Origin: Cephalopachus bancanus
Taxonomy: Eukaryota; Chordata; Mammalia; Primates; Tarsiidae
Reading direction: 5' to 3'
DNA length: 64,000 bases
NCBI GenBank assembly: GCA_027257055.1
Contig: JAPVLO010000097.1
Span: 1,488,001 to 1,552,000, forward strand
Part shown: positions 27,405 to 41,136 of the stretch, in pieces
How positions within the stretch are numbered: the first letter of the stretch is position 1
Layout of the letters: each line of letters begins with the position of its first letter
The notes under the pieces: model-generated
What the model was told of the DNA's origin: nothing
Seen by the model: only the letters and a program-made list of their open reading frames with translations
The model's database searches: none
Program-made: the position numbers and the translations under genes

Positions 27405-27733
27405 GAATTACAGGCGCGCTACCACACCCAGCTGATTTTTGATTTATTGTAGAGATGAGGTCTCGCTGCCCAGGCGGGTCTCGAACCCGCGGGCTCAGGC
27501 AATCCACTCACCTCAGCCTCCCAAAGGCACGGGATTACAGGCTGAGCCACCGAGCCCGGCAAAAAATATAATTTTATTGGTCAGATTAAAGTTAGGGTTC
27601 TTCTCATTCTTCTATTCGTGGACTGTGAACTTTTGGGAGTATATGCTTCACCACATAATTGGGGATCAATTGAGTGAAGGGTTTCCGCCTCTGATCAGAT
27701 CCAGACTCCTCCCTCCCCAACTTTTTAAAATAC
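27405..27733 (-). repeat. Duplicated block, copy A (half Alu plus unique sequence)
   Basis: Contains 5'-half Alu sequence (antisense, 27405-27559) plus about 175 bp of non-Alu sequence. All of it recurs with few changes at 28588-28924. The Alu starts abruptly mid-element here, so this is the truncated, derived-looking copy. Confidence 0.92.
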
Positions 27734-27735
27734 AG

Positions 27736-27784
27736 TGAAATAAAATGTACATACATTTTATTGTATGTATGTACATTTATTTCA
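27736..27784. repeat. Near-perfect palindrome at the duplication edge
   Basis: Left arm 27736-27756 'tgaaataaaatgtacatacat' (written here as tgaaataaaa + tgtacatacat) pairs with right arm 27765-27784, with one bulged A and an 8-base loop. Confidence 0.9.
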
Positions 27785-28460
27785 TTGAAGGTAGTTTTCA
27801 ATTTTAACTGGAATAGATTCACTTCCTGTAACTATGTAACTGGAGTCCATGTAGTTAAATTGCACTACTGATTACAGAGTTGTGCTGTGACATTGAAATT
27901 GTGGATAATTGACTATGCAAGTGTCTTTGGCATGATGTGGCAGGTTCCAAACTAAAGGGCAATTTTACAGAAATTCCTAATATATTAAAGTCTCTCAGTT
28001 TTTTTTCTTAATATGAATCATTCCAGACAAGTTAAAGTGGACATATTTAATATAAAGTAACTTGGGGAAATGCAAAAAAATTGTATAAAAATACAAGGCA
28101 GAGAAGGAGTAAAAGGAAAAAAGATAATGTGAATTTTCTTGAAATAATATTGGTTTAGTCACATTTTTGTTCTGTGATTCTAACTTGCTGAAGCAGTGTA
28201 TATCTGATTCACAGGGAAAGTTAAACATGAATACCTTCCTTGGTCTTAATCTGTATTCTCCAAAAGGAAGCCTTACTCATTTTCTTATTCCAGAAAGATC
28301 ATAAATCATTTAGAAGAAATTAGATTTTATTTATGTGTTAACTAAGCGTGCAAATGGGATTGTCAAACACAAATTCAGAAAATAGCCCTTTATTTTTCAT
28401 AACTTTTGTCTTATCTTAACACCCCTCATTTAGGTGTTAAGAATGAAATAAAAAAATAAT
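27785..28460. other. Intergenic, no recognised element
   Basis: AT-rich spacer between the two duplicated blocks. Confidence 0.45.
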
Positions 28461-28745
28461 TTTTTTTTTTTTTTGAGTTGGAGTCTCACTCTGTCGCCCA
28501 GACTGGAGTGCAGTGGCTGCTCCCGGCCACCGCAGCCTCGATCTGCTGGGCTCCGGTGATCCTTCCGCCTCAGCCTTCTGAGTAGCGGAATTACAGGCGC
28601 GCGCTACCACGCCCGGCTGATTTTTTGATTTATTGTAGAGATGAGGTCTCGCTGCCCAGGCGGGTCTCGAACCCGCGGGCTCAGGCAATCCACTCACCTC
28701 AGCCTCCCAAAGGCATGGGATTACAGGCTGAGCCACCGAGCCCGG
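28461..28745 (-). mobile_element. Young lemur-type Alu (antisense)
   Basis: Full-length, near-consensus copy. Its 5' half and the adjoining sequence to 28924 are duplicated at 27405-27733. Confidence 0.95.
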
Positions 28746-28924
28746 CAAAAAATATAATTTTATTAGTCAGATTAAAGTTAGGGTTCTTCTCATTCTTCTA
28801 TTCGTGGACTGTGAACTTTTGGGAGTATATGCTTCACCACATAATTGGGGATCAATTGAGTGAAGGGTTTCCGCCTCTGCTGTCTTCAGATCCAGACTCC
28901 TCCCTCCCCAACTTTTTAAAATAC
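28588..28924 (-). repeat. Duplicated block, copy B (likely parent)
   Basis: Same half-Alu plus 3' unique sequence as copy A. It is joined here to the rest of an intact Alu, so it looks like the source. Small differences include 'ctgctgtcttcagatcc' against 'ctgatcagatcc'. Confidence 0.92.
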
Positions 28925-29377
28925 CATTTTTACTGATACTTCAAAAGTTGTAATTTTTGAATCTAACCAATCTTTCTGATGAGATTTGCTAGACCATCTG
29001 ATTAATCAAATTGTCTCAACCAACCAAATAGAGTAATTTCCTAGCTCCAATCCACACACCAATGTGCCTTTCAAACACCTAACAATAGAATAAGATTGTT
29101 TTCTTGATAGATGAGGATAAGGCGAGAACAGAGCAATGATCCAAAGAGAAGGACAAGAAAACAAATCACACACACACAGAAATATAAGCTTCAAGTTTGA
29201 ATACAATTTATCATTTTTGAAACAGGTACAATAATTATTTGGCCCAGAACAGAAAAAAGTATTTAACTTGCCAAGCAACCTGGAATAACCTACTTAATTT
29301 CTCTGTGTTTCATTTCATTGTCTGAAACAAAGCTCTTCATAAATTCATTTATTCAGTTATTCATTTAATCATGGACA
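28925..29377. other. Intergenic, no recognised element
   Basis: AT-rich; a short (CA)n at about 29168. Nothing coding. Confidence 0.45.
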
Positions 29378-29952
29378 AACATGAAGGAGAACCCTTCCCC
29401 CCGAAAATTATTTTTTGGAGGGTGGGCCCCTTGTAGTAACAGGCTTCTCCCACCAGGTAAGTGCTCTAGGAACCTATCAGCATCGGTGGACCAGCTAGCG
29501 TTGTTGTGAGAGCTATGTTTGGCTTCAGTGAATTTTTTGTGGAGATTCAACGAGTTTGCCCATTCTTCCATTATGGGTGATTTACATGAACCACCTGCCT
29601 ACATCACAGTGAGTGTTCAGCAGTTTTTGACCAAAACCAGCATGACCCCTCTGCCCTACCCTCCCGATTCATCCCATCTCACCCCAAGTGACTTTTTTTG
29701 TTTCCCTAGATGAAAAAAGTCCTCCAAGGAAATGTTTTGCTGATGTGGAATATGTGGAACAAAAAATGGCAGAAGCACTAAAAGGCATCAAATTTGACAA
29801 GTTCAAAACTGTTTTGAGCAGTAGAAAAAGCATCTTGATAGATGTATTGCATCAAACAGAGAGTATCTTAAAAGTGGCTGAAGTTTAAACATGTAAAAAT
29901 AAATGTACATTTTTAATAAATAAAATTCTGGGTTTTGTTGCCTCCTTCCCTT
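29378..29952 (+). mobile_element. Mariner-family transposon remnant 2
   Basis: Mariner-like ends ('ccccccgaaaattatttttt' near the left, 'tttttaataaataaaattct' near the right) match remnant 1 at 6488-7065. The + strand keeps the transposase C-terminal part: VSVQQFLTKTSMTPLPYPPD, a PSDFFCFPR block (the family's DFFLFP catalytic-site motif), and FADVEYVEQKMAEALKGIKF. The N-terminal DNA-binding half and the GDWxFxHD block are missing, so the deletion differs from remnant 1. Confidence 0.8.
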
Positions 29953-29994
29953 GTATTTCTTGATCAACTATCACAACCACAGTTCTAAATGCTA

Positions 29995-30180
29995 AAGAAG
30001 AAGCAGTGAATAAATTAGTCAGTCTGTGTTCTCCTGTTAGTTACATCCTAGGAAAGGAAAAGAGACAGATAAGACACATACAAATACATGTGTAATATGT
30101 CATACAGCAATAAGTAATATGAAGAAAAAATAAAGCAAAGGGACACAGAAAATAAGTGGGAAATTTTTATTTTATTAAGA
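29995..30180 (+). repeat. Possible L2 3'-end fragment
   Basis: 'gcagtgaataaattagtcag', 'gacagataagacacata' and 'cagcaataagtaatatgaag' resemble degraded L2 3' sequence. Confidence 0.4.
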
Positions 30181-30182
30181 AA

Positions 30183-30494
30183 GGCCTGTCAGGCACAGTG
30201 GCTCATGCCTGTAATCCCAGCACCTGGGGAGGCAGAGGCAAGAGGATTGTCAGCCTCAAGACCAGCTTGGAAAACCTGTGTGACTTCTTCTAAAAAAAAA
30301 GCAAAAAAAAAAAAAAAAAAAAAAAGCCAGGTGTGGCAGTGTGGATCTGTAATTTGAGCTATTGGAAGGCTGAGATGAAAGGATTGTGTGAGCCCAGGAA
30401 GTTGAGGCTGCAGTGGCCAGGATTGTGCCACTGCACTCCAGTCTGGGCTACAAAGTGAGAGGCTGACTCTAAATAAATAAACAGATAAATAATT
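30183..30494 (+). mobile_element. Alu (sense), diverged
   Basis: 'ggcctgtcaggcacagtggc' with a long A run between the arms (30291-30325) and an AAAT-rich tail. Confidence 0.9.
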
Positions 30495-30514
30495 TTAAAA
30501 AATAAGGACCTTTT

Positions 30515-30845
30515 GATAATGTGGCAGGTGACATTTGAGTAGAGAGGTGGAAGAAGTGAAGGAGCAAACTATGAGGGTATGGGGCAGGGAAAAGGAAAGA
30601 ATGTTCTAGGGAAAGGAAACAGCTAACATAAAGGCCCTGAGGTAAATTTTACTTGGTACATTCAATAAAGCTAGTGCAGCTGAACTTGAGAGAAAGTGGG
30701 AGGAGGTGTAGGGGAGGTCACAGTAGGCAGCCAGATTCTGGAGGGTCTTTAATGATAATAAAGGTTTGGGATCTTATTTTGAATAAGGTAGAGCCTATTA
30801 GAGGGTTTTTAGCAGAGGAGACAGAGTCAGAACAGTGTTAACAGC
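30515..30845 (+). repeat. Ancient interspersed repeat, family unresolved
   Basis: 'aaaggccctgaggtaa', 'gcagccagattctggagggt', 'gagcctattagagggttttt' and 'agaggagacagagtcag' follow wording found in old LINE-type mammalian repeats. Confidence 0.4.
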
Positions 30846-30879
30846 GAAGGTTAATTGAGTTAGTACATGTTTTCTTCTT

Positions 30880-30995
30880 TTCTTCTCTTCCTCCTTCTCT
30901 TCCCTTTTTCTTCTTTCTTTGTCTTCTGTTCTTTTTATTTTCTTCTCCTCATTTTTCCTCCTTCTCTTCCTCCCTCTCTTTCACCTCCTCCTTCT
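30880..30995 (+). repeat. Pyrimidine-rich tract
   Basis: About 115 bases that are almost all C/T on the + strand. Confidence 0.9.
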
Positions 30996-32640
30996 TTTGT
31001 CTTATTTTTTCTGCATCCCAAGTTTGCACCCTGGCGTTGCCACTTGCCAGATGCCTTATTTGCATGTCATGGTGGAGGCCCCATGTGAATGACTTTGGAA
31101 TATCACAGAGAATACATAAACAGGCATAAACCAGCAAGTGTGCTTGAAACCCTAAGCTGCTGGGATCAACATTTGGGGTTTTGGTCCTCTTCTAACAATG
31201 GAAATTTAACTTGCCTTTTAACTTGTCTTTACAGCCATGAGCCTGGTCTCATTTCAGATCTGATGTTTGCTCTCCAGCCAGCTTAGATTATTTTGAATAC
31301 CAGTCCCTACCCCAAGTCAATCCATTCTTTTTACAATGCTTAGAAAAAGATACTCCTTACCAGAGACCACATGTTCTCATTAGCCTTCTGTTTTGGTCCC
31401 TCTCTATCTCTCAACCTAGGTTTTTTTCTCTTCATCTCAGCACCAACAGTTCTATAATTTTGCATGCTGATAAGAAAGGTAGAAGATATAAATATTTATG
31501 CTCCAAGGAGCCTGTCAAACAAACATAAGAACAATCTTCTGGATGATTAAGCAGACTAAAACAAAGATTTCAGGTGATTAAATCTGGCAATTTGTGTAGC
31601 TTTTGCTATAAATTAAAATCATCTTAATTGTGTTTACTGACATTCACTATTTTAAAAAGTGTGAGGTCACTTGTCAAATTGTTTTACTACAGAGATAATT
31701 TTGCCTCTGAATTTATTTATGCATCCAAATAATGGGTTTTAGATACTTATTGAAAATTGACAAACGTGTAGTATATTATATTATAATTATTAATCTATTT
31801 TATCTATCATTAATTACTTCAGCTGTATCTTAAATCATAGTTAACACACTGTTTTCTTTTTTTTTTCTTTTTCTTTCTCTGTTTAAATTCAGATGCTTTG
31901 TTTCACACATCATAAAGCTCAGTGCAATTCATGTATAGTGGGTATCTATAAGTATAGTGGGTATCTATAAGAAAGCACTATTTATAAGTGCTTCTTCTTG
32001 CTACTGCTAGTTATACCAAACATGAATCAAATAAACACACTTGAGATGGTTTCTATGATAAAATTAGTTTATTTTCTATACCTTGTCAACATTAAGTGAA
32101 AATCCCAGTTTGGGGATTTTCTCAGTTTGGGACTATGGTCTATTTTTACAAAATTCTCCATTAAAATTGATGAGGTTAATATTTCACAACAGAGACCAAT
32201 CTAAGTGACTTTTAAAAAACTTCCCTTTTACTTCTCTCTAAAACAACTTGACATGCAGATATTGTCCACATTCATATCATACCTCTGTTAGTGAGATTTT
32301 TTTCCCCTCAAAATCTGAGGAATTCCAGAATGAATCCTTTTATTGTGAAGGATCAATGGTGAGTTCTTAGAAGCAGAATATGTATTTTACTAATTGTTTG
32401 GACAATTACCTCTCCCCAGTTTTACTATGAACTTTCAGGCAGAAAAAATGGGCAGTTATTAATGGTACCAAATGTATTATTTTATTTTAGATAGATTTAA
32501 TTGGCAGGTTTCTTTATGTTCTTTAATAGTGATGTTAAAAGCAATCTGGCATAATTTCTGAATTTAGAAATTCCTCAGAGGAAATTTGCAAAGTAAGGTT
32601 TTTTGTAAGTGACATAAAGCTCTTGTAAATTTCTTGTCAG
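30996..32640. other. Intergenic, no recognised element
   Basis: AT-rich. One 19-bp direct repeat, 'tatagtgggtatctataag', at 31934-31952 and 31953-31971. Confidence 0.45.
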
Positions 32641-32659
32641 ATATTCTACTCTGAATAAA

Positions 32660-32825
32660 GTGAGAGCCCATTGGTGGCTTTTCGTAAGAGGAGAGATCAA
32701 AGTTACAATAACAGTACCTATCTCACTAGATTGATCTGAAGATTAAGATGAGCCAGTACATGTAAAGTACTTAAATCATTGTCTGGCATAGAGTGAGTGC
32801 TCAGGGAATGTCAGCATTGGTTTGG
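32660..32825 (+). repeat. MIR (sense) 3' part
   Basis: 'aataacagtacctatctcac', 'gattaagatgagccagtac', 'gcatagagtgagtgctcagg'. Confidence 0.65.
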
Positions 32826-32989
32826 TTACTCACTATTACCAGATCTAGAGTCAGAACAGGGTTAGAAATTCCAGTTTCATTGCTTACTAGATTCCCTCAA
32901 CTGTATGATACTGTAGAGTCTCTCCCAGTGAGTGGAGTGGCCTGAATCTGAACCCTGTGAAAAATACATTCTGCTCATATTTGCTGTTG

Positions 32990-34140
32990 AGCATATTTAA
33001 GACAATTGTTTAAATTTTTTGTCTGACAAGTATGATGTCTAGTCTTCGTCAGGGATGGCTTATATTGATTTATTTTGTTCCTTTGAATGGGTCATGTTTT
33101 CTTGTTCTTTGTATACCTTGTAACTATTTTGTTGTTGCAAATTAGGTATTGATTATTATAATGTGATAACTCTGACAAAGAGATTTTTCATGTGCTTCAG
33201 GGTTTTTTATTTATTTGTTTATTTTTGGTAAAAGTTTTAGTAATCTATCTGAGAAATTTATAAAGTATGCAGCAATTATTCTTATGTGTGCTCATTGAAG
33301 TCTCTGTTCCTTTAGCTCATATTCAACAAATACTTTGAAATTTCTTTGAATGCCAAGAGCTGAAAGAAACAAACAAAAACACATCAAGAAAAACAAAGAC
33401 TGAAAAAAAATCCAGTTGTTTATCCCAGTTTACACAAATCTGGTTTGTGTAGGTATAGCCCTGCACCCATTGGCTAGGCTTTCTCTGAGCCTAGGGATCA
33501 CCCTGAGATGAAAGTTGAAAGTCTTCTCTGGGCTTTTTCTGAGCATGCATTTTGCCTGCACATGCACTTGTGACTTTCTAAAATCCCCTGTATATATAAA
33601 CAACTGTTTTTGAAGGTCCTTATTTCCCAAAGAGCCCCATCCTAGCCTTTCCTCTGGCCCTTAGGTGGTCTATTGTATGTCTCTGCCTGTAATCTTCTAT
33701 TCCAGGCATTGGTAGGTTTGTAGTCCTTGTAGCTTTAATGAAGACTGTCTACCTTGTTTTATGTCAGACAGAGATGAGCAAGTCAGATTCAATATCCTTC
33801 AGATGTCCTCCAGCGAGGTTAGGACAGACATACACAACAATATTTATATAAGGTATGTTGTGCTTCTTCTGGTTTGAGGTTGAGGGGAACTGGGAACCGG
33901 GCCTCTGTTGTTTAAGATCAAGATTGCTACTAGGCCCGGGAGGGAGTGGGGAATGTAAGAACACCACAAAACTTTTCTACCATTTTGGAGATATTTTCTT
34001 CTTGATTTGGTGTTTGCTTGGTTGACACAGATCTTTGTTTTCAGAGCTCTTACAAAGTTGGTTAGACAGTTTTTGGCTTTTTAAATGCTTCTATGCAGGA
34101 AGGAGAGTTTGGAACTTCTTAGTCTGCAATTCTACTGATG
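32990..34140 (-). mobile_element. Probable old L1 3' UTR (antisense)
   Basis: 'gatgtctagtcttcgtcagg', 'gggtcatgttttcttgttc' and, near the end, 'ttctatgcaggaaggagag' and 'agtctgcaattctactgatg' match the layout of old L1M 3' UTRs. Diverged; boundaries approximate. Confidence 0.45.
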
Positions 34141-34553
34141 TTGGATTCCATAGCGATCTTAACTATCCCAATAATTCCACTTAAGAAAAAAAAAAAAAAC
34201 TTCTGCCCATCATCTGTTATTTTATGTGTGGAAAATATGTGCAAGGGAATTAACCAATCAAAAGACGCGTTGTTTAATACTCAAAAGTTTAGTTTTATTT
34301 CTCATTCAGCCATAGGTAAGATGTTACATTTTAATGATTAAGGGTCAATGATAACGTCTGCCTACAGAAATTATTTATAAAATATTTTCTGATTTGGGTA
34401 ATATTTATGTAAAACATCTTTTGATGCTACGTTTGATTTTCCTGTATAGTTGGTAAGCATTGTTATACTTCAAATGCTTTAACATGCAAAATATCACATA
34501 AAATTATTTATTTTTTAACAAGGTATATTTGTTCCTCTTTTTTTTTTAATAAC
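34141..34553. other. Intergenic, no recognised element
   Basis: AT-rich. Confidence 0.45.
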
Positions 34554-34839
34554 TTTTTTTTTTTTGAGTTGGAGTCTCACTCTGTCGCCCAGACTGGAAT
34601 GCAGTGGCCGCTCCCGGCCACCGCAGCCTCGACCTGCTGTGCTCCGGCGATCCTTCCGCCTCAGCCTTCCAAGTAGCCGGAATTACAGGCACGCGCTACC
34701 ACGCCCGGCTGATTTTTTTGATTTATTGTAGAGATGAGGTCTTGCTGCCCAGTCGGGTCTCGAACCCTCGAGCTCAGGCAATCCACTCACCTCAGCCTCC
34801 CAAAGGCGCGGGATTACAGGCTGAGCCACCGAGCCCGGC
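34554..34839 (-). mobile_element. Young lemur-type Alu (antisense)
   Basis: Near-consensus, with 'ttgttcctctttt'/'ttgtttctctttt' as probable target duplication on either side. Confidence 0.94.
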
Positions 34840-35359
34840 TTGTTTCTCTTTTTAAACATACAATTTAAAATACCTAATAGCGCTGACATTATGTTTAAAT
34901 CCTTTTTTAAAATCATTCTAGGGATTTCTTATATTTTTCTTTTTTAAAAATGACACTTTCACTCTAAGAAACTATAATATGTCCACATAGGAACTGTCTT
35001 GGTGAAGGTAATTTTCAAAATCTTGTTGAATTAATCAACCCAATTAATGTTGTAATTATAAAATATCCTCACAAGTAAGCTTTAAAGTTGGTTTTTGCTT
35101 CCAATTACCTTTTCAATTAACTAAGAAGTGCCTCATGGATAAAAATTTGTCCAAATACGACCTTTGAGAATAAAAGGGTCATGTTGAGAGAATGTCAACC
35201 AAGTACTTTTAAAGCATTGTTTTAATAATGACACATGGGTAAACATTTGGAAAAGATGAACTGCTCTAAGGTGTTTACTTCCTACCATAGTGTGCCAGAA
35301 TGTCCATGTTCAAATGAATTAATATCCACTTAATGTTATGATAAATCTTCCTGTGCACA
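34840..35359. other. Intergenic, no recognised element
   Basis: AT-rich. Confidence 0.45.
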
Positions 35360-35361
35360 TA

Positions 35362-35571
35362 CAAAGGGTGCCAAAAATGTATACATTTAAGAAAGGAAAA
35401 AACTGTATTAGAGTTGTAATACTCAATACATACTGATAACAAAAGATGAATATGTCACATTTGACTTCTGCAATTATAAGAGGTGCTCAAATTGGTTACC
35501 ATCAGTGTCCAGACACTTCTGATTACTGCAAATATCTCTTAAAATGTATATACATATTTTGGCATCCCTGG
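35362..35571. mobile_element. 210-bp mariner-type MITE with paired ends
   Basis: The left end 'caaagggtgccaaaaatgta' and the reverse complement of the right end 'ccagggatgccaaaatatgt' form terminal inverted repeats of about 30 bp. Both sides are flanked by TA (35360-35361 and 35572-35573), the Tc1/mariner target duplication. It has no coding capacity. Confidence 0.75.
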
Positions 35572-35625
35572 TATTTTGCAAATATCTTTGGTTATCCCAC
35601 TGTTACTTTTTACATTTTTGGTACT

Positions 35626-35793
35626 ACAGGCGTGCACCACTATGCCCAGTTAATTTTCAAAAAAATGTATTTATCGTAGAGATGAGGTCTCGCCAAGTTG
35701 CTCAGGCTGGTCTTGAACCCGTGAGCTCATGCAATCCTCTCAGCTCAGCCACCGAAAATTCTGAGATTATAGGTGTGAACCCCCACACTCAGT
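35626..35793 (-). mobile_element. Alu fragment (antisense)
   Basis: 'ggtactacaggcgtgcacc' to 'gtgaacccccacactcag'; only half of the element. Confidence 0.85.
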
Positions 35794-35853
35794 CAGATTT
35801 CTGTTTTTTAAATAGGTTTTATTATAAAAAAAAATTTATGCATACTTATTATT

Positions 35854-36159
35854 ATTATTTTTTTTTGAGTTGGAGTCTCACTCTGTCGCCCAGACTGGAG
35901 TGCAGTGGCCGCTCCCGGCCACCGCAGCCTCGACCTGTGGGCTCCGGCGATCCTGTGGGCTCCGGCGATCCTTCCGCCTCAGCCTTCCAAGTATCCGGAA
36001 TTACAGGCATGCGCTACCACGCCCCCGGCTGATTTTTTGATTTATTGTAGAGATAAGGTCTCGCTGGCCCAGGCGGGTCTCGAACCTGCGGGCTCAGGCA
36101 ATCAACTCACCTCAGCCTCCCAAAGGCACGGGATTACAGGCTGAGCCACCGAGCCTGGC
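35854..36159 (-). mobile_element. Young lemur-type Alu (antisense) with 18-bp target duplication
   Basis: Flanked by 'ttatgcatacttattatt' at 35836-35853 and 36160-36177. Contains an internal 18-bp tandem duplication (35936-35953, 35954-35971). Confidence 0.96.
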
Positions 36160-36293
36160 TTATGCATACTTATTATTCAAAATTATAAACACTGAAAGGA
36201 AAGTATAAATAACAAAATGAATATCATCTCCAAGTTACTCCAGTCTGAATTTTCCCAGTTGGGGATCTTTTTCATTCTATGGCAGAAAAATTT

Positions 36294-36416
36294 CTCCCTT
36301 CCTCCCTCCCTTCCTTCCTTCCATCCTTTCTTTTTTTTTTCCGTCCTCCCTCCCACCTGTCCTTCCTCTTTCTTTCCTTCTTCTTTTCTTCCCTCTTTCT
36401 CTCTTTCTCTATCTTT
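36294..36416 (+). repeat. Pyrimidine-rich simple repeat
   Basis: (CCTT)n/(CTTT)n run on the + strand abutting the next Alu. Confidence 0.9.
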
Positions 36417-38973
<2,557 letters not shown>

Positions 38974-38986
38974 AATCTAGAATCAC

Positions 38987-39255
38987 CCGTCAATAATATA
39001 GAAATAAAGAATGAGTGCCACATGTTCTCACTCATATGCAGACCTTTAACAATTATCATATTACTATAAGAAAGGGAATGGTAGCAGTGGGACACTGCCA
39101 GGGGAGGAGGGGTAGGATTGGCAGTAGTGGGAAACTACCAGGGGAGGGGGAGACACACCTCATCAACAAGGGTACCTGCATAATAAACATTTGCATACCT
39201 AACCCTGAATTGTACCCCACATCTTGAAAATAATAAATCTTTTAGATTAAAAAAA
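38987..39255 (+). mobile_element. 5'-truncated L1 with target duplication
   Basis: L1 3' end ('acatgttctcactcatatgc', 'ggtacctgcataataaacat', 'gaattgtaccccacatcttg') with an A tail. Flanked by 13-bp repeats 'aatctagaatcac' at 38974-38986 and 39256-39268. Confidence 0.88.
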
Positions 39256-39268
39256 AATCTAGAATCAC

Positions 39269-40210
39269 TCAAAACATCCATTCCTCCTCCTTCTAGTGTA
39301 CTCTCCTGTAGTTTATAAGCCACAAAGATAAAAGCTACATCTCTCCCCTCCATTTGCATTTAGAGTTTTGGCCATAATTTAGGTTCCATTCATCAGATGC
39401 TCTTGTCCATGCCCTAGAAGCTAGAAGTGGGGCAGATGACTGGCTTATGTTTCTTCTGTGCTTCTCTTCTAAAAATAAGTATTCTGGAGACAAATTGTTT
39501 TACTACAATGGTTTTCTGGTAATTGGTGCTTCTTGGTTGTGACTTTGTCCTGATGGTGGTGATTTCCCACATGTGGCTGTGGTGATTTACCCTTGGAGCC
39601 AGTTGTTGTGGAAATAACTTTCATAGTGACTTCATTCTTCAGTGTGGTTCTGTATTACTTCCTACATATTCACCTGAGAGTGTGTTTCCTCAGGCTTCTC
39701 AACAAATTTATATGCACTTAATATTCTTAATTAATGTTTTTCCTAAAACAAGCTCAAGTGTAGTCTGTTTTCCTTGAACCTTGACCCATACTGTCTTTTA
39801 TTCATTGGTGAGTCCAAATAGCTCATACTGGTCCACGCAGTGCAGTTAAATATTGGTGAAGTTGAATACTGGCTTTTTGTGACACCAAAACGCTGGCTGT
39901 TGAAGTATGCTTATTGGCGGATATCATGAGTGTGAATGGCTGGCCGTATGACAAGATTATTCAGTGCTGGGCCACTTCCCTGTTATTGCTTTGAATGGAG
40001 ATACAAGACAATTTCTCAAAGACATGGTTGATGTGTCATTCCAGTTAGAATGGAGGAGTCTAAGTTCTTTTGTGTGTGTAAATGTGTGTGACAAGTAGTT
40101 AAAACAGATCTTTTGAATGATCCTTAATCTCATCAAGAAACCTCATGTCATCTTTGGTAGGAATGCCTCAGAATTGTCTCCATTAATTCCAGGATCCTAG
40201 TATTCACACT
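39269..40210. other. Intergenic, possible degraded LTR/LINE sequence
   Basis: Repeat-like wording ('ttccttgaaccttgacccat' near 39770) but no family assigned. Confidence 0.3.
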
Positions 40211-40211
40211 C

Positions 40212-40690
40212 TTATGTATTCTCCCTTTGAATGTGGGCTGAACATCAGATCTCTTTTCAAACCAATAGAACATGGCAAAGTTAATGAGATTTTACTTCTG
40301 TAATTTTGTTGCAAAATGTTGCACCTTCCATCTTGTTTGCTGACTACTGATTTCTCAGCTTGTGTTCCTCAATGAGGCAACTCTCCATGTTGGGGATGCC
40401 CACCCAGCAAGTACCTGAGGGCTATTCCTGCCCAACAGTCATAGAGGAACTGAGGCCTTCACCCCAACGCCTGCAAATTTGGGTCCTCTCATAATCACAT
40501 GAGCCTTGGAGTACATCCTTGCTGGGTTTAGTCTTGTGGTGATGTCAGGCCATTGGCACCAGGACTGCAGCCCACAAGAGCCCCTGAAACAGAAGAGATA
40601 TTTGACCTGAAGGTACTATGACATAATAAATATGTATTATTTTATACCGCTAAGTTTTGTAATAATTTGTTATTAGCATAGATACTTTTC
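40212..40690 (+). mobile_element. Probable MaLR/ERVL LTR
   Basis: The end 'taccgctaagttttgtaata' and 'atttgttattagcatagata' is the MaLR-type LTR terminus. Upstream parts are weaker. Confidence 0.45.
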
Positions 40691-40820
40691 TTAGGTGCTT
40701 TTTCGATGTACAAGCTAACAATTTAGTATAGCTAAATGAAACTGACTCTTCTGGCAAGCAGGGAGTCTGAAAGTCTATTGATTATGGATTAAAAATATTC
40801 ACTTTGAAAATGACAGTTTT

Positions 40821-41115
40821 AGCCAGGCTCGGTGCCTCAGCCTGTAATCCCGCACCTTAGGAGGCTGAGATGAGTGAATTGCCTGAGCCCGTGGGTTTGA
40901 GACCTGCCTGGGCAACTTGGCGAGACCTCATCTCTACAATAAATCAAAAATTAGCTGGGTGTGGTAGCGCGCGCCTGTAGTTCCAGCTACTTGGAAGGCT
41001 GAGGAGGAAGGATCGCCGAAGCCCAGCAGGTCGAGGCTGCGGTGGCCAGGAGCGGCCACATCACTCCAGTCTGGGCGACAGAGTGAGACTCCAACTCAAA
41101 ACAAAAAAAAAAAAA
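40821..41115 (+). mobile_element. Lemur-type Alu (sense) with target duplication
   Basis: 'gccaggctcggtgcctcagc' to 'gagactccaactcaaaac' and A tail. Flanked by 'gaaaatgacagtttt' (40806-40820) and 'gaaaatgagagtttt' (41122-41136). Confidence 0.94.
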
Positions 41116-41136
41116 GACAAAGAAAATGAGAGTTTT

